Of a stretch of DNA of 64,000 nt, positions 1-7,705 are shown in pieces; the stretch's first letter is position 1, and each line of letters opens with the position of its first letter. The DNA lies in the NCBI GenBank assembly GCA_017437065.1, contig JAFSBX010000039.1:51089-115088 (forward strand), read 5' to 3'. Source of the stretch: Lachnospiraceae bacterium (GTDB taxonomy: Bacteria; Bacillota; Clostridia; Lachnospirales; Lachnospiraceae). A model generated the notes under the pieces. The model was not told where the DNA came from. It searched no databases and saw only the letters and a program-made list of their open reading frames with translations. Both the position numbers and the translations under genes were made by a program.

Positions 1-549
1 CGCCGAAACCCTTATATTTCCTAGGTTTCCTGCGTCTGTCATAAATATATCACGTTCCCCCGTAGCAGAAATCAATAATGCCTTGTCTACACCTTTATTT
101 CTTAATTCCAACAAATTATATATAAACGCTCTCTGCATTGAGTTAGGCCGTAATCGGTATGCCTCAACAGAAGGAAGCACCTCACTCTTTGCAATTCGTT
201 TCTGCTCTGCAACCACCTTATTAAATAGCTGCTTTTCTTCGTATTTTCTCCTATATTCCTCAATAAACTCTGCATATGGTTTTGTATATTCTGCAGCATT
301 CCAAAGCTTCTCAAATTCTGACAAAACAGAGCCTACCATTTCACCTTTATTGGTGGACACAAGCTTTGTATTCCACTCCATGTTTCGTGTCAAAGCATCC
401 TGAGTCAAGTTGGAACTGCCAATAATAAAACGATACTCTTTATTCTTTTGGAAAATATATCCCTTTGTGTGAAATCCATTTCCTGCACGTTCTGTTTGAT
501 ACATACGCAATTCTATGTTGGAAAGGCTCGCTATTATATCTAATGCCAT
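1..549 (-). pseudogene. Remnant of a PLD-domain DEAD-box helicase, cut by the window edge
   Basis: Translating the minus strand from about 549 leftwards gives one long open frame with no start codon of its own. It contains the phospholipase-D-type HxK segment (HTKGYIFQK) followed by IIGSSNLTQDAL, as in the PLD domain that precedes the helicase domain of DUF3427-type restriction/repair helicases. A linker with QRAFIYNLLELR follows, then LLISATG, which is the start of helicase motif I. The family continues with GTGKT there, but this copy continues with ERDIFMTD, so the ATP-binding motif appears destroyed near position 50. The 5' part of the gene is missing and is replaced by an unrelated AlbA_2 start. 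I see the motifs directly; assignment to the helicase family is from memory of its architecture. Confidence 0.55.
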
Positions 550-658
550 CCTTTGCTAGGTCTGACTGTTTCAAAGATAAATAAAATTCTCGTTTAAAGT
601 CTACACAACTACTTTCTTTTGCATTCTGTATATGTTTTAAAATAATTTCCTTATCCAT
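550..658 (-). pseudogene. N-terminal fragment of an AlbA_2 (Schlafen-like) protein
   Basis: The frame starts at an ATG at 658 (a GTG six codons upstream is also possible, overlapping the stop of the upstream gene). It reads MDKEIILKHIQNAKESSCVDFKREF, the usual opening of AlbA_2/putative DNA-binding domain proteins. After about 38 residues (QSDLAKDG) the similarity stops, exactly where the neighbouring PLD-helicase frame becomes sensible in another reading frame. The combined open frame (to 440) is therefore a chimera ending in nonsense residues. The junction lies near 550. Confidence 0.45.
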
Positions 659-672
659 AATCGCATCACTTT

Positions 673-1095
673 TCACTTTATGTGTCTCTGTCTATAAATC
701 TCTTTTAAGTCCTCAATCGCCACTTCCGGAGCCATCGTATGAAACATCAAATAATTTCGTTTCATTGTTTCCACAGAAGCTTGCTTGTAAATTACCTTAC
801 TGGATTCCTCTGTATAGTAATGCCAATATCTATAAATGTATCCAATCCAATAAATCACATCTTTAGAGTACACTTCACCTTTTTCAGCCAACTTATCTCC
901 TGCAGCTTCGATAATCTCTTCCAGTAAGTATTCTTCTCCCGCCCACTGCATGCGATTGTAAGTAGAATCCAAAGCCTTTGCAGTTTCAGAATTCATAAAT
1001 GTCTTTATAAAACCTGCACTTCCTAACTGTCTATCTACAGAAAGTTCAAATAATCTGCCCTGAATATCACACAGTTTTATTTGTATTTCGTTCAT
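673..1095 (-). CDS. Putative antitoxin-like partner of the HTH-DUF3990 protein (140 aa)
   Basis: This is a 140-residue soluble, acidic protein with no recognisable catalytic motif. The start ATG at 1095 overlaps the stop of the upstream gene by four bases (ATGA type) and has a strong AGGAGG site, so the two are translationally coupled. Middle residues WIGYIYRYWHYYTEESS are rich in aromatics. Proteins of this size next to DUF3990 proteins are commonly treated as antitoxins or partners; that role here is inferred from position, not from a motif I know. An alternative is an accessory protein of an abortive-infection module. Confidence 0.5.
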   Translation of the reverse strand: MNEIQIKLCDIQGRLFELSVDRQLGSAGFIKTFMNSETAKALDSTYNRMQWAGEEYLLEEIIEAAGDKLAEKGEVYSKDVIYWIGYIYRYWHYYTEESSKVIYKQASVETMKRNYLMFHTMAPEVAIEDLKEIYRQRHIK

Positions 1096-1967
1096 GATTT
1101 TCCTCCTGCCGCTTGGTCTAAAATCTCGTCAAAAAACAATCCTTCTCTACGGTAGTTCCTACAGATATCATTTGCCAAGGAAGAACCTTTTACACGATTT
1201 GCCTCTGAAACTTCCTTCATAAACAATTTCTCTAAATAAGAAATCGAGATTTCCTTTTCAATCCGTACTGCATCACACCCCTTTTGTGTAACTGCAACGT
1301 ACTGTTTTCCAAGTTCCAATGCAGACAAACTATTTATTAACGCCGCATCCGTTATGTTTCCGATGAAGAAGTTGTCAATAACAAAGAACATTCTGTCATT
1401 TGCGATGCTTCCGATAACCAAATCTTTATCCTTTGTCATTTCCTGATACTTGCTATAAAAAGGCGTTCCTTTTATTTTTTCCATTCGTCCTCTATGATAT
1501 GCGACAATCATCGCCCATTCCAAATCAGCTGGAACATCTAATACAGCAAGGTTATCTACTGATATGGAAACAACATAGAATTTTGCACTCTCATAATCAC
1601 AAATAAGTGTAAGTGCTTGGCTCGGCTCAGTTCCCATATAGAATCCTTCTCCGAAATCGCACTGTTTTCGGCTCAGTGGTGCAATATCCCCCTCTATTCC
1701 TGATTTCGAACCGTGATACAGCAGCACTCTCCCTTTTTCAAGCTCAATGCTTCCAGAAGCTGCTTCTATCTTCTCCAAAACCATGTCGTATATCGGAACA
1801 TCATATTCCTTGCATAAATTATATATTTTGTCCTGTGCAAGCTTATTTGGTAACGCACGCCCATTTTCCCAACGATTTACAGTCGCAAACGTTACATTCA
1901 AAAATTCTGCAAATTCCGTCTGATTCATATTCATATGTAAGCGTATTTTTTTTATTAAATCTTGCAT
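1092..1967 (-). CDS. XRE helix-turn-helix fused to DUF3990 ADP-ribosyltransferase-like domain
   Basis: The N-terminal 60 residues are an XRE-type DNA-binding domain (LNVTFATVNRWENGRALPN is a typical recognition helix region). From about residue 75 the protein reads VLLYHGSKSGIEG, then DFGEGFYMGTEPSQAL, the signature of DUF3990, a family related to ADP-ribosyltransferase folds and often found as toxins. The protein may therefore both repress its own promoter and carry the toxic activity, with the downstream 140-aa protein as partner. I chose the ATG at 1967 because GGAG lies eight bases upstream; an in-frame GTG at 1988 would add seven residues. A good promoter and a palindrome lie directly upstream. 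Enzymatic activity is an inference from family resemblance. Confidence 0.65.
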   Translation of the reverse strand: MQDLIKKIRLHMNMNQTEFAEFLNVTFATVNRWENGRALPNKLAQDKIYNLCKEYDVPIYDMVLEKIEAASGSIELEKGRVLLYHGSKSGIEGDIAPLSRKQCDFGEGFYMGTEPSQALTLICDYESAKFYVVSISVDNLAVLDVPADLEWAMIVAYHRGRMEKIKGTPFYSKYQEMTKDKDLVIGSIANDRMFFVIDNFFIGNITDAALINSLSALELGKQYVAVTQKGCDAVRIEKEISISYLEKLFMKEVSEANRVKGSSLANDICRNYRREGLFFDEILDQAAGGKS

Positions 1968-1995
1968 AATATCATCTCCATGTCTCACTACACTT

Positions 1996-2046
1996 TATAA
2001 CATTTATTCTACCACAAATTATATAAAATGTTATACAGCAAGTCAA
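1996..2046 (-). promoter_or_regulatory. Promoter plus 10-bp inverted repeat of the HTH-DUF3990 operon
   Basis: On the minus strand there is TTGACT (2041-2046), a 17-bp spacer and TATAAT (2018-2023). A perfect inverted repeat TATAACATTT / AAATGTTATA occupies 1996-2005 and 2026-2035, flanking the -10 box. This is the arrangement expected for an autorepressed XRE regulator, and the gene directly downstream encodes one. Confidence 0.6.
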
Positions 2047-2251
2047 TCTATATAATAAGACACTCGTAAAAATATCGGACACAATATGTTGACTGCAGGC
2101 ACCCGTAGTCATTCTACAAGGCAACAAGAAAAGGCACAGACTCACAGAACATCGTCCTACAAACCTGCGCCTTGTCGGCGAGGTAGCCTAGCACGACTAC
2201 CTCCTCCAGTAAACATATTGAATATTTATGACACAAGCCCAATGATCAACT

Positions 2252-2530
2252 CTACCACCACGTCACACGCGTCCGCAAACGCAATGTCTGTTCATTGACT
2301 GGCAAGCCTTTTATGGTTGCATCCATATCCATAGTTGCTCTGGTATCAAGTCCCACCATCGCTGCAATCAGAAATCCGCCTGTCAAAATAAAATTCTGCT
2401 GATACTTTGAAATGGATATTCGTTCCAGCAATCTTTCCAACATAAAATTCTGCATCACTAGCTGTGCTGATATATGTTTTTCCTTTGCGAGATTTTTAAT
2501 AATCGCTTTTAGCTGCATTGCATTTTTCAT
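2252..2530 (-). pseudogene. abiEii: Truncated AbiEii-type nucleotidyltransferase toxin
   Basis: The first ~80 residues match the start of AbiEii toxins: a helical lead-in, then FILTGGFLIAAMVG and TRATMDMDATIKGLP, the nucleotidyltransferase G-G and DxD region. The family is normally about 280-300 residues. Here the similarity ends near position 2290 and the frame runs into ten unrelated residues and a stop, so two thirds of the enzyme, including its substrate-binding half, is gone. It overlaps the antitoxin gene by four bases. It is almost surely inactive as a toxin. Confidence 0.75.
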
Positions 2531-3120
2531 AACAACACCTCCAGATATGCTCTGAGTTTTTTCTCTACCTTCAAGGTTTTTGCATACTCTGACAAGAGCG
2601 GAATATTTTTATCCGTTCTTGTTGCATATCGTTTAAACGCCCCCGTCACTACCTGAATATCCACATGACTATGTGGACGCAAAATATCACAGAGCGTGCG
2701 CTCCACACTATAAGCCCTTACTGTATTTCCTCCCGGTGTAAGCACTTCTGCCACACCCAAATCATACAAAGTTTCGTTGCATTGCACGCATCGAATGTTT
2801 TCTTCCTTGGGCTTTGTCAAATTATAATTTGCCGGAAACGTCATGTGGTATCTGTTCAGAGTTCTATCCGTCAAATCCCAAAGGAACAATGCTGTTTCAT
2901 GAGAATAGATTCCTCGCTTAAATCGACTCTGCAAATTAAAAATCTCGTCATCCCAAACCTCCGGCAAAATATAAACACCTCTTGCTGACTTTTCAATCAT
3001 TCCCTTGTCAACAAGGTATTTGATATTTCCACGTGAAATACCTGCTGCAACCACCATTGCAGTCGTAACCGTACCATTATTCTCTTTTGCCATCTTGATA
3101 ATTTCTTCAGTTGCTCCCAC
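2527..3120 (-). CDS. abiEi: AbiEi-type antitoxin / HTH transcriptional regulator
   Basis: This 197-residue protein has an N-terminal winged-helix segment (ITTAMVV-like helix, GISRGNIKYLVDKGMIEKSARGVYIL), then the AbiEi domain (SRFKRGIYSHETALFLWDLTDRTLNRYHMTFPANYN), ending with a helical C-terminal part. In AbiE systems this protein represses the operon and neutralises the AbiEii toxin. The start is a GTG at 3120 preceded by AAAGGAAA. It looks intact, while its toxin is truncated, so it may persist as an orphan repressor. Confidence 0.8.
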   Translation of the reverse strand: MGATEEIIKMAKENNGTVTTAMVVAAGISRGNIKYLVDKGMIEKSARGVYILPEVWDDEIFNLQSRFKRGIYSHETALFLWDLTDRTLNRYHMTFPANYNLTKPKEENIRCVQCNETLYDLGVAEVLTPGGNTVRAYSVERTLCDILRPHSHVDIQVVTGAFKRYATRTDKNIPLLSEYAKTLKVEKKLRAYLEVLL

Positions 3121-3158
3121 AATAGTTTCCTTTCTTTTCGTTGACTTCTATGCTTATA

Positions 3159-3186
3159 ATTATATTTTTACATGGCACAAAGTCAA
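3159..3186 (-). promoter_or_regulatory. Promoter of the abiE remnant operon
   Basis: On the minus strand TTGACT (3181-3186), a 16-bp spacer and TATAAT (3159-3164) lie about 40 bases upstream of the GTG start of abiEi. Confidence 0.55.
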
Positions 3187-3220
3187 TATAAATACTTCTT
3201 TTTCCTCTGTCTTTATTACT

Positions 3221-4035
3221 TAAATTGTATACTTAACTGCATGGTTCACCATGACCTATACCATAGTCCACCGAAGGGGCACACTTGTCCCTTGGTGCTT
3301 TTCCTCATAGCATAACAAATTACCTCTACTTTTCCTTAATTTCCGGCTATTTTTGCATATATGGCATAATAATTCTAAACATCGTATCAAAAGTTATGCC
3401 ATGCTCAAAATACCCCAACGGCACTGCAAAAGGCTGGCACTGCCTGCCTTTGTGGGCTGTTTTCACGGGTTATGCCGCCTCTTGGTGGCATAACTCCGTT
3501 AACCTGCACCATTTTCGACCCTATTTTTTATCTCTAATTTTGACTTGAAACAGCCCTTATTTCTCCACTATTTCTGCACTTGTCATTTCTGTCAAAATTT
3601 TTCCCTGCTCACTGGTCGCTTCTCAATTTCCTGTTCCTTCAAATTCGCCCAAATTTGCGTTTTTGTTTCTTATCGCCCAACCATCCCCAGTTCTCTTAAT
3701 AACGCCCCAAATCGCCCCAGACGCTCCCATAAGGGCAATTGAATAACCAACAGTTACTCTTCAAGTAGTACCGCAATTCCAGAAAAGAAAAAGACACAAT
3801 ACTTACCTGTACTGCATCTTCTTTCTGCTTAGCTCATATCTATTTTTCCTGCATTTGAGTCCCATTCTCGCTTAATCTTTTTGCTATATATTACTTGGTG
3901 TAAAATTGGAGTGGTTTTTCTTGATGAAACCTTACAAACCCTTGATTTATCTCAATGTCATGATGCCATATAAGGGCGGCTTTTTCACTAATATTCGAAC
4001 TTAAACTCATTGTTTTCCTCCGTATTTTTTGTTCC
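3221..4035. other. Gene-free stretch of about 0.8 kb
   Basis: No open frame here has a ribosome binding site and a protein-like composition on either strand. The left part (about 3300-3500) is slightly GC-richer than its surroundings and contains clustered GTTATGCC half-sites (listed separately). The rest is low-complexity AT-rich sequence. It may be the remains of a mobile element's origin or transfer region. Confidence 0.5.
3308..3494. repeat. Cluster of GTTATGCC / GGCATAAC half-sites
   Basis: GGCATAAT (3363-3370) faces GTTATGCC (3393-3400). GTTATGCC (3469-3476) faces GGCATAAC (3487-3494) with a 10-bp spacer. A further GCATAAC lies at about 3310-3316. Such paired palindromic half-sites can bind a replication, transfer or recombination protein; no such gene is present nearby. 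Confidence 0.4.
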
Positions 4036-4695
4036 TTAGAATCCCATTCTCTGCCTTATATCATTTAACCATTCACCTTTATACTTAAAGAATCTTGGTC
4101 CAGCAATAGAATATTTCTTCCCTGATATAAGTTTTGCAGCAGCCGTCAGAGACATTTCTTTTCCTTGGTATTCCACCTTTCTATCACTAACAACCCTACA
4201 TTTGATACTAGAATCATCATAATATTCTATTTCTTCCCCCAATGGAATCTGGCACTTTGTAAATGAAAAGTTTTCAGCTTTTTCATGGCTTTCTGTATCA
4301 ATTTCCTGTGCTAATTGTTCTTCCTGTGCTTCTGTTGCAGTTGGAACAATTAATTTCAAATTATCTTTACAATCGTGAATTTCAGCCATAGCCTCTAAAA
4401 TTGCATATGCTTCTTCTGGTTTCATTGCATAAAATTCTCGAACTCTTTTCTGACCATTAAAGTCATCAATCGAACGTAGATCAGGGTTCAGTTTATCAAT
4501 GATTGCATGAAGTTTCAAATCTGATAATCTTGAATTCACCTCATATGTCGCATAAACTCTAAATGCAAACGGAATGCATTCGCTACGATTCAATTGTTTT
4601 AATCTTTTATCAATATCATCCGCATATCCAATCTTCACATAGTCTGGAAATGAAGGATTTGTTAATATATAAATTACGCCTTTTTTATCTTCCAT
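4036..4695 (-). CDS. GIY-YIG nuclease-like protein (T5orf172 type)
   Basis: The first ~100 residues form a GIY-YIG domain of the T5orf172/MUG113 type: GVIYILTNPSFPDYVKIGYA supplies the two short motifs and the glycine-containing strand, followed by DIDKRLKQLN with the conserved arginine. Residues 160-219 form a second small domain (YQGKEMSLTAAAKLISG, GPRFFKYKGEWL) resembling DNA-binding domains attached to restriction or methylase proteins. It lies 15 bases downstream of the Fic gene and probably shares its transcript. Exact target and activity cannot be read from the sequence. Confidence 0.7.
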   Translation of the reverse strand: MEDKKGVIYILTNPSFPDYVKIGYADDIDKRLKQLNRSECIPFAFRVYATYEVNSRLSDLKLHAIIDKLNPDLRSIDDFNGQKRVREFYAMKPEEAYAILEAMAEIHDCKDNLKLIVPTATEAQEEQLAQEIDTESHEKAENFSFTKCQIPLGEEIEYYDDSSIKCRVVSDRKVEYQGKEMSLTAAAKLISGKKYSIAGPRFFKYKGEWLNDIRQRMGF

Positions 4696-4710
4696 TACAA
4701 AACTCCTAAA

Positions 4711-5601
4711 TTAGTATTCAATTCTGAAATAATCCAAATACGCCTTATATTTATCTTGTGCTGTTAAACATGTATCACGTAAATATCCTCTTTCATTGTC
4801 CCATTCTTTTAAACCACGATAATAGAATAACTTTAAGGTATCTTCGATAATGAATGGAACAATATTATATTTCAGACATTCTTTAAACATAATCAGTCTG
4901 CCAACACGTCCATTTCCATCTTGAAACGGATGTATTTTTTCAAATTTAACATGAAACTCCAAAATATCTTCAAATGTTTTATTGTCTTTTGAATTATATT
5001 CTGCCAACAAACTCTTCATCTTATCGACAACATCTTCCGGCAATACCGTTGTCATCCCGCCTACTTCATTCGGCATTTTTTTATAATCCCCCACTGCAAA
5101 CCAATCTTTTCTTGAATCACTTGTTCCAGATTTTAAAATCAAATGTAATTCCTTAATGAATTTTTCCGATAAAGAAACTTTAGCATTATCAATAATCATA
5201 TCAATACAACGGAAATGATTTGCTGTTTCGATAACATCATCCACGTTTAAAACTTCATTCTCTACACCGATTGTATTTGTTTCAAAAATATATCTTGTCT
5301 GATCATGTGTCAGGCGACTGCCTTCAATATGATTGGAATTGTACGTCAAATCAATCTGTGTTTTGTGATAAATACCGCCAGAATACTTATTTTTCTTCTC
5401 ACTTTGTAGAATATCTAATAATGTTTTCGGCTGCTCCTTTTTCTTATTTGTACGTTCTGGCTTTTCGGCATTCTCAGGGATGTTCCATGTCTTACCAGTA
5501 AGAAACGCACCTTCAACACGTCCATGAGCACAATAGTTTCTTACGCTTCGTTCAGATATATTCCATTTTTTTGCTATTTCTGTAACAGACAGATATCGCA
5601 T
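4711..5601 (-). CDS. Fic-domain AMP-transferase with N-terminal HTH
   Basis: This 296-residue protein carries the full Fic catalytic motif HPFQDGNGRVGR at residues 224-235, so it can in principle transfer AMP (or another nucleotide-derived moiety) to a hydroxyl on a target protein. An inhibitory helix motif SNHIEG (89-94) precedes the core, marking a class II, self-inhibited Fic protein. The first ~45 residues (SVTEIAKKWNISERSVRNYCAHGRVEG) are an excisionase-like helix-turn-helix. The same type of domain is fused to the AAA protein at 44.4-46.3 kb. The start ATG at 5601 has GGAGGGG upstream. Confidence 0.85.
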   Translation of the reverse strand: MRYLSVTEIAKKWNISERSVRNYCAHGRVEGAFLTGKTWNIPENAEKPERTNKKKEQPKTLLDILQSEKKNKYSGGIYHKTQIDLTYNSNHIEGSRLTHDQTRYIFETNTIGVENEVLNVDDVIETANHFRCIDMIIDNAKVSLSEKFIKELHLILKSGTSDSRKDWFAVGDYKKMPNEVGGMTTVLPEDVVDKMKSLLAEYNSKDNKTFEDILEFHVKFEKIHPFQDGNGRVGRLIMFKECLKYNIVPFIIEDTLKLFYYRGLKEWDNERGYLRDTCLTAQDKYKAYLDYFRIEY

Positions 5602-5657
5602 TTGCTCCCCTCCGTTGCTCTATATTTCAATTTAATAACTACATTAACTTAGTAAAT

Positions 5658-5687
5658 AGTATACCACATTATCGGCAATAATTACAA
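5658..5687 (-). promoter_or_regulatory. Promoter of the Fic/GIY-YIG pair
   Basis: On the minus strand TTGTAA (5682-5687), an 18-bp spacer and TATACT (5658-5663) lie about 57 bases upstream of the Fic start codon. Confidence 0.45.
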
Positions 5688-5744
5688 TATTTTCACAATA
5701 AACACTGTTTTATTTTTGCCGTTTTCGGCAGTTTTATATGCTAA

Positions 5745-5783
5745 ACGGTCTTGCACACACTCAAGTACAAGACCGTCTTTTTT
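5745..5783 (+). terminator. Strong hairpin with T-run, orphan
   Basis: ACGGTCTTG (5745-5753) pairs perfectly with CAAGACCGT (5768-5776) around a 14-base loop and is followed by CTTTTTT. It would terminate plus-strand transcription, yet the only genes nearby are on the minus strand. It may end an unannotated small RNA. Confidence 0.6.
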
Positions 5784-6032
5784 CTAATACACTTATGTTA
5801 TTTTATCATCCCCTGTCTTTTTGCATGAAACAAATACATATTACCTTCCGAAAGAGTTGAAGTAATACTCATTATGCTCGTTATCTCTTTCTTTTATAAA
5901 TTTATAAACAAAATAGCATTCCAGCAATAACTATTCTCTACTACCAAAATGCTATCTTCACCCATATTCATTATTCGAATCAATACTGCAATTTTTCGCA
6001 CCTTTCTGCTTTTGAACTTTTACATCCGTTTT

Positions 6033-6068
6033 TCAAACCATTTCCAAATCAACAATTACGTAGTTCAT
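6033..6068 (-). pseudogene. Start of a 3'-5' exonuclease gene, decayed
   Basis: A perfect AGGAGG with good spacing precedes an ATG at 6068, and the frame reads MNYVIVDLEMV then stops at TGA. MNYxVVDLEM is a common opening of DEDDh exonucleases (the D-x-E metal site). Downstream frames contain no recognisable continuation, so this looks like a leftover 5' end. Short match only. Confidence 0.3.
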
Positions 6069-6203
6069 AGCTTTATCCTCCTGTAAATTGGTCTGTAAAA
6101 CTTCTTTTCGAAAAAAAGAACCAAGACTGAGTATATTTCCTTGTCTTGATTCCTGTATAAAGCATGTCGTGTCCAATAATACGGACTCATAATGTATTTT
6201 AAT

Positions 6204-6653
6204 CTAATTACTCTGTGCCATCAGTACCAGTTTCTCAAATGACTGTGCAAATCTCTCATCATCCTCAGCCGTCCTCTTCTTTGGACCCTTAATATGATTC
6301 TTCTGTGAGGCTCTTCTTGCCTTCTTGTTCAGATGTCTTTCCATAAGCATCTGATCAATATTTTCATCGGTGTACCATTTGCCGGACTGATGAATTGCAT
6401 ACGCACCTTTTCCAAGTGCCATAGCTGCTACTCCATAATCCTGCGAAACGACAATGTCTCCCTTATGACAAATACTGATTAACTTATAATCTACCGCATC
6501 CGCTCCGGCACCTACAACAATCACTCTACTGTAATCAGAATACATGACATGGTTCGTGTCACACAGCAAAGTTACAGAAATATTATGTTTTTCAGCTATT
6601 TCTTCCACTATGTCCACCACCGGACAAGCATCTGCATCTACAAATATGTGCAT
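6204..6653 (-). CDS. yaiI: UPF0178 (YaiI/YqxD/DUF188) family protein
   Basis: The protein is 149 residues, the usual length of the family. It opens with MHIFVDADACPVVDIVEEIA, the conserved acidic DADACP motif. VGAGADAVDYKLI and GDIVVSQDYGVAAMALGKGA follow in order, giving the PIN-like acidic cluster, and it ends with a basic tail (RASQKNHIKGPKKRT). The family has a PIN-related fold and is suspected of nuclease activity, but its function is not established. Confidence 0.9.
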   Translation of the reverse strand: MHIFVDADACPVVDIVEEIAEKHNISVTLLCDTNHVMYSDYSRVIVVGAGADAVDYKLISICHKGDIVVSQDYGVAAMALGKGAYAIHQSGKWYTDENIDQMLMERHLNKKARRASQKNHIKGPKKRTAEDDERFAQSFEKLVLMAQSN

Positions 6654-6655
6654 AC

Positions 6656-6841
6656 TTACATTTCCTTTACATAGAATGATTTAATTTTTCTTCTCCCTTT
6701 TCCCATAACTAAGGCCGCAGCTTTCGCCACGGCTCCATCTCTATAAAAGCCTACATTACAGCCACGAGGATTACCTCCTGCCAACCGACTTAACGCTTCA
6801 ACCTTTTTCATGGATTTCAACACATTTCTATGTCTAAACAA
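6656..6841 (-). CDS. Possible small basic protein of unknown function
   Basis: An open frame of 61 codons ends two bases before the yaiI start. The product is basic (GKGRRKIKSF near the C-terminus) with no domain I recognise. The start region has only a weak ribosome site. It could be a real small gene in front of yaiI, or a remnant; support is mainly the tight spacing. Confidence 0.3.
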   Translation of the reverse strand: MFRHRNVLKSMKKVEALSRLAGGNPRGCNVGFYRDGAVAKAAALVMGKGRRKIKSFYVKEM

Positions 6842-6966
6842 AAGCTTCTACTTCACATAAAACCATTCAAGAACAAAATCATTGACAATTCACCTTTGAC
6901 AGTTCAATCATAATTCAAAACAGTTAAATTGGAGATGTTATTTACATCATTAATCAAACCTAACGT

Positions 6967-7038
6967 TTCCAAAGACAGGATTCGAACCTGTGACATCATG
7001 GTTATCAACCATGTGCGCTACCTCTGCGCCACTTTTAA
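6967..7038 (-). tRNA. tRNA-Ile(GAT)-like gene with an imperfect acceptor stem
   Basis: The minus strand folds as a 72-base cloverleaf: D stem GCGC/GCGC with loop AGAGGTA, anticodon arm CATGG TTGATAA CCATG with anticodon GAT, variable loop ATGTC and T arm ACAGG TTCGAAT CCTGT. The acceptor stem TTAAAAG against CTTTGGA has one mismatch (A3-G70) and one wobble, begins with the unusual U1-A72 pair, and no CCA is encoded. It is either a divergent element-borne tRNA or a decaying copy whose 5' end was altered. Confidence 0.55.
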
Positions 7039-7142
7039 AGTTAAGTAACCCAATTTTGCCGATTGGTATTTTTTCTTGTAACGTAACCCAGTTACAGGGA
7101 AGCCGGGTTTGAGGTTTTCGTAATGCAGGCAATGTATATCCC

Positions 7143-7688
7143 TTATGCTACTTCAATAAACGTAGTCGCGTTGGACACTTTTATCTGGGTATCCAACTCT
7201 GTCAGAAGTGTACTGCGTTTTTCTTCCAACATTTCCAGCTTCTTTTTAACATCTAATGGGTCCACGAGTTCTGTAGTATTCTCTTTCACATATGCATCCA
7301 CTACACCCAAAGGCTTTTCATCCTTTGTCTTTGTGTCCTTTCCAAGAATACTCAATCGCATCCCCTCAGCGGTTGATTGTAGCTGACTATTTTTCAAATC
7401 ACAAAACCGAACCCGCTCATTATATTCGCTTTTCAATTTATCCTGAAGCTTTCCTTCAAAATCCGCCTCACCCTCGTATGCACCTAAGCCGCGAAGTCTG
7501 CTTCTAAAAGATATTGCTCCGGCGACAGTAAAGGTTCCATAAGAAGTAATAATTTCCGTTCTTGCATTGGAATCTACAATTGCAGCATCAATCTTTTGAA
7601 ATCTATCAATCAAGTCAATAATCTGCTGATATGCAGACTCCGCTTCCCTTGCATATTCCTCTTTACCGATTCGTTTTGCATAAAGCAA
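7143..7688 (-). CDS. Uncharacterised alpha-helical protein, start uncertain
   Basis: The frame encodes up to ~181 residues rich in Glu, Lys and Leu, with helices at both ends (EEYAREAESAYQQIIDLIDRF; DVKKKLEMLEEKRSTLLTELD) around a middle part with SYGTFTVAGAISFRSRLRGLG. I do not recognise the family. The first possible start is a TTG at 7688 with no ribosome site. The open frame continues upstream (VDGDESRLLYAK) into the end of the HTH relic, so the real 5' end may be missing. Confidence 0.45.
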   Translation of the reverse strand: MLYAKRIGKEEYAREAESAYQQIIDLIDRFQKIDAAIVDSNARTEIITSYGTFTVAGAISFRSRLRGLGAYEGEADFEGKLQDKLKSEYNERVRFCDLKNSQLQSTAEGMRLSILGKDTKTKDEKPLGVVDAYVKENTTELVDPLDVKKKLEMLEEKRSTLLTELDTQIKVSNATTFIEVA

Positions 7689-7705
7689 TCGGCTTTCATC
7701 ACCAT

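Larger units (their letters stand above)
5688..6203. other. Gene-free stretch with a hairpin and relics
   Basis: Contents: a rho-independent-type hairpin on the plus strand at 5745-5783 with no visible plus-strand gene feeding it, a smaller GCCG/CGGC hairpin just before it, and a short exonuclease-like relic at 6033-6068. Nothing else in it looks coding. Confidence 0.5.

Noticed and set aside
2086-2298. Plus-strand 70-codon frame
   Set aside because: No ribosome site, odd composition, and it runs antisense into the abiEii fragment. It contains a small GAGGTAG/CTACCTC hairpin but nothing gene-like.
3285-3742. Two plus-strand frames of 87 and 65 codons
   Set aside because: Low-complexity translations, no ribosome binding site and no family resemblance; treated as non-coding.
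6950-7132. Minus-strand 60-codon frame
   Set aside because: It is the translation of the tRNA-like gene and its flanks (the GSNPVFGN part is the T arm).
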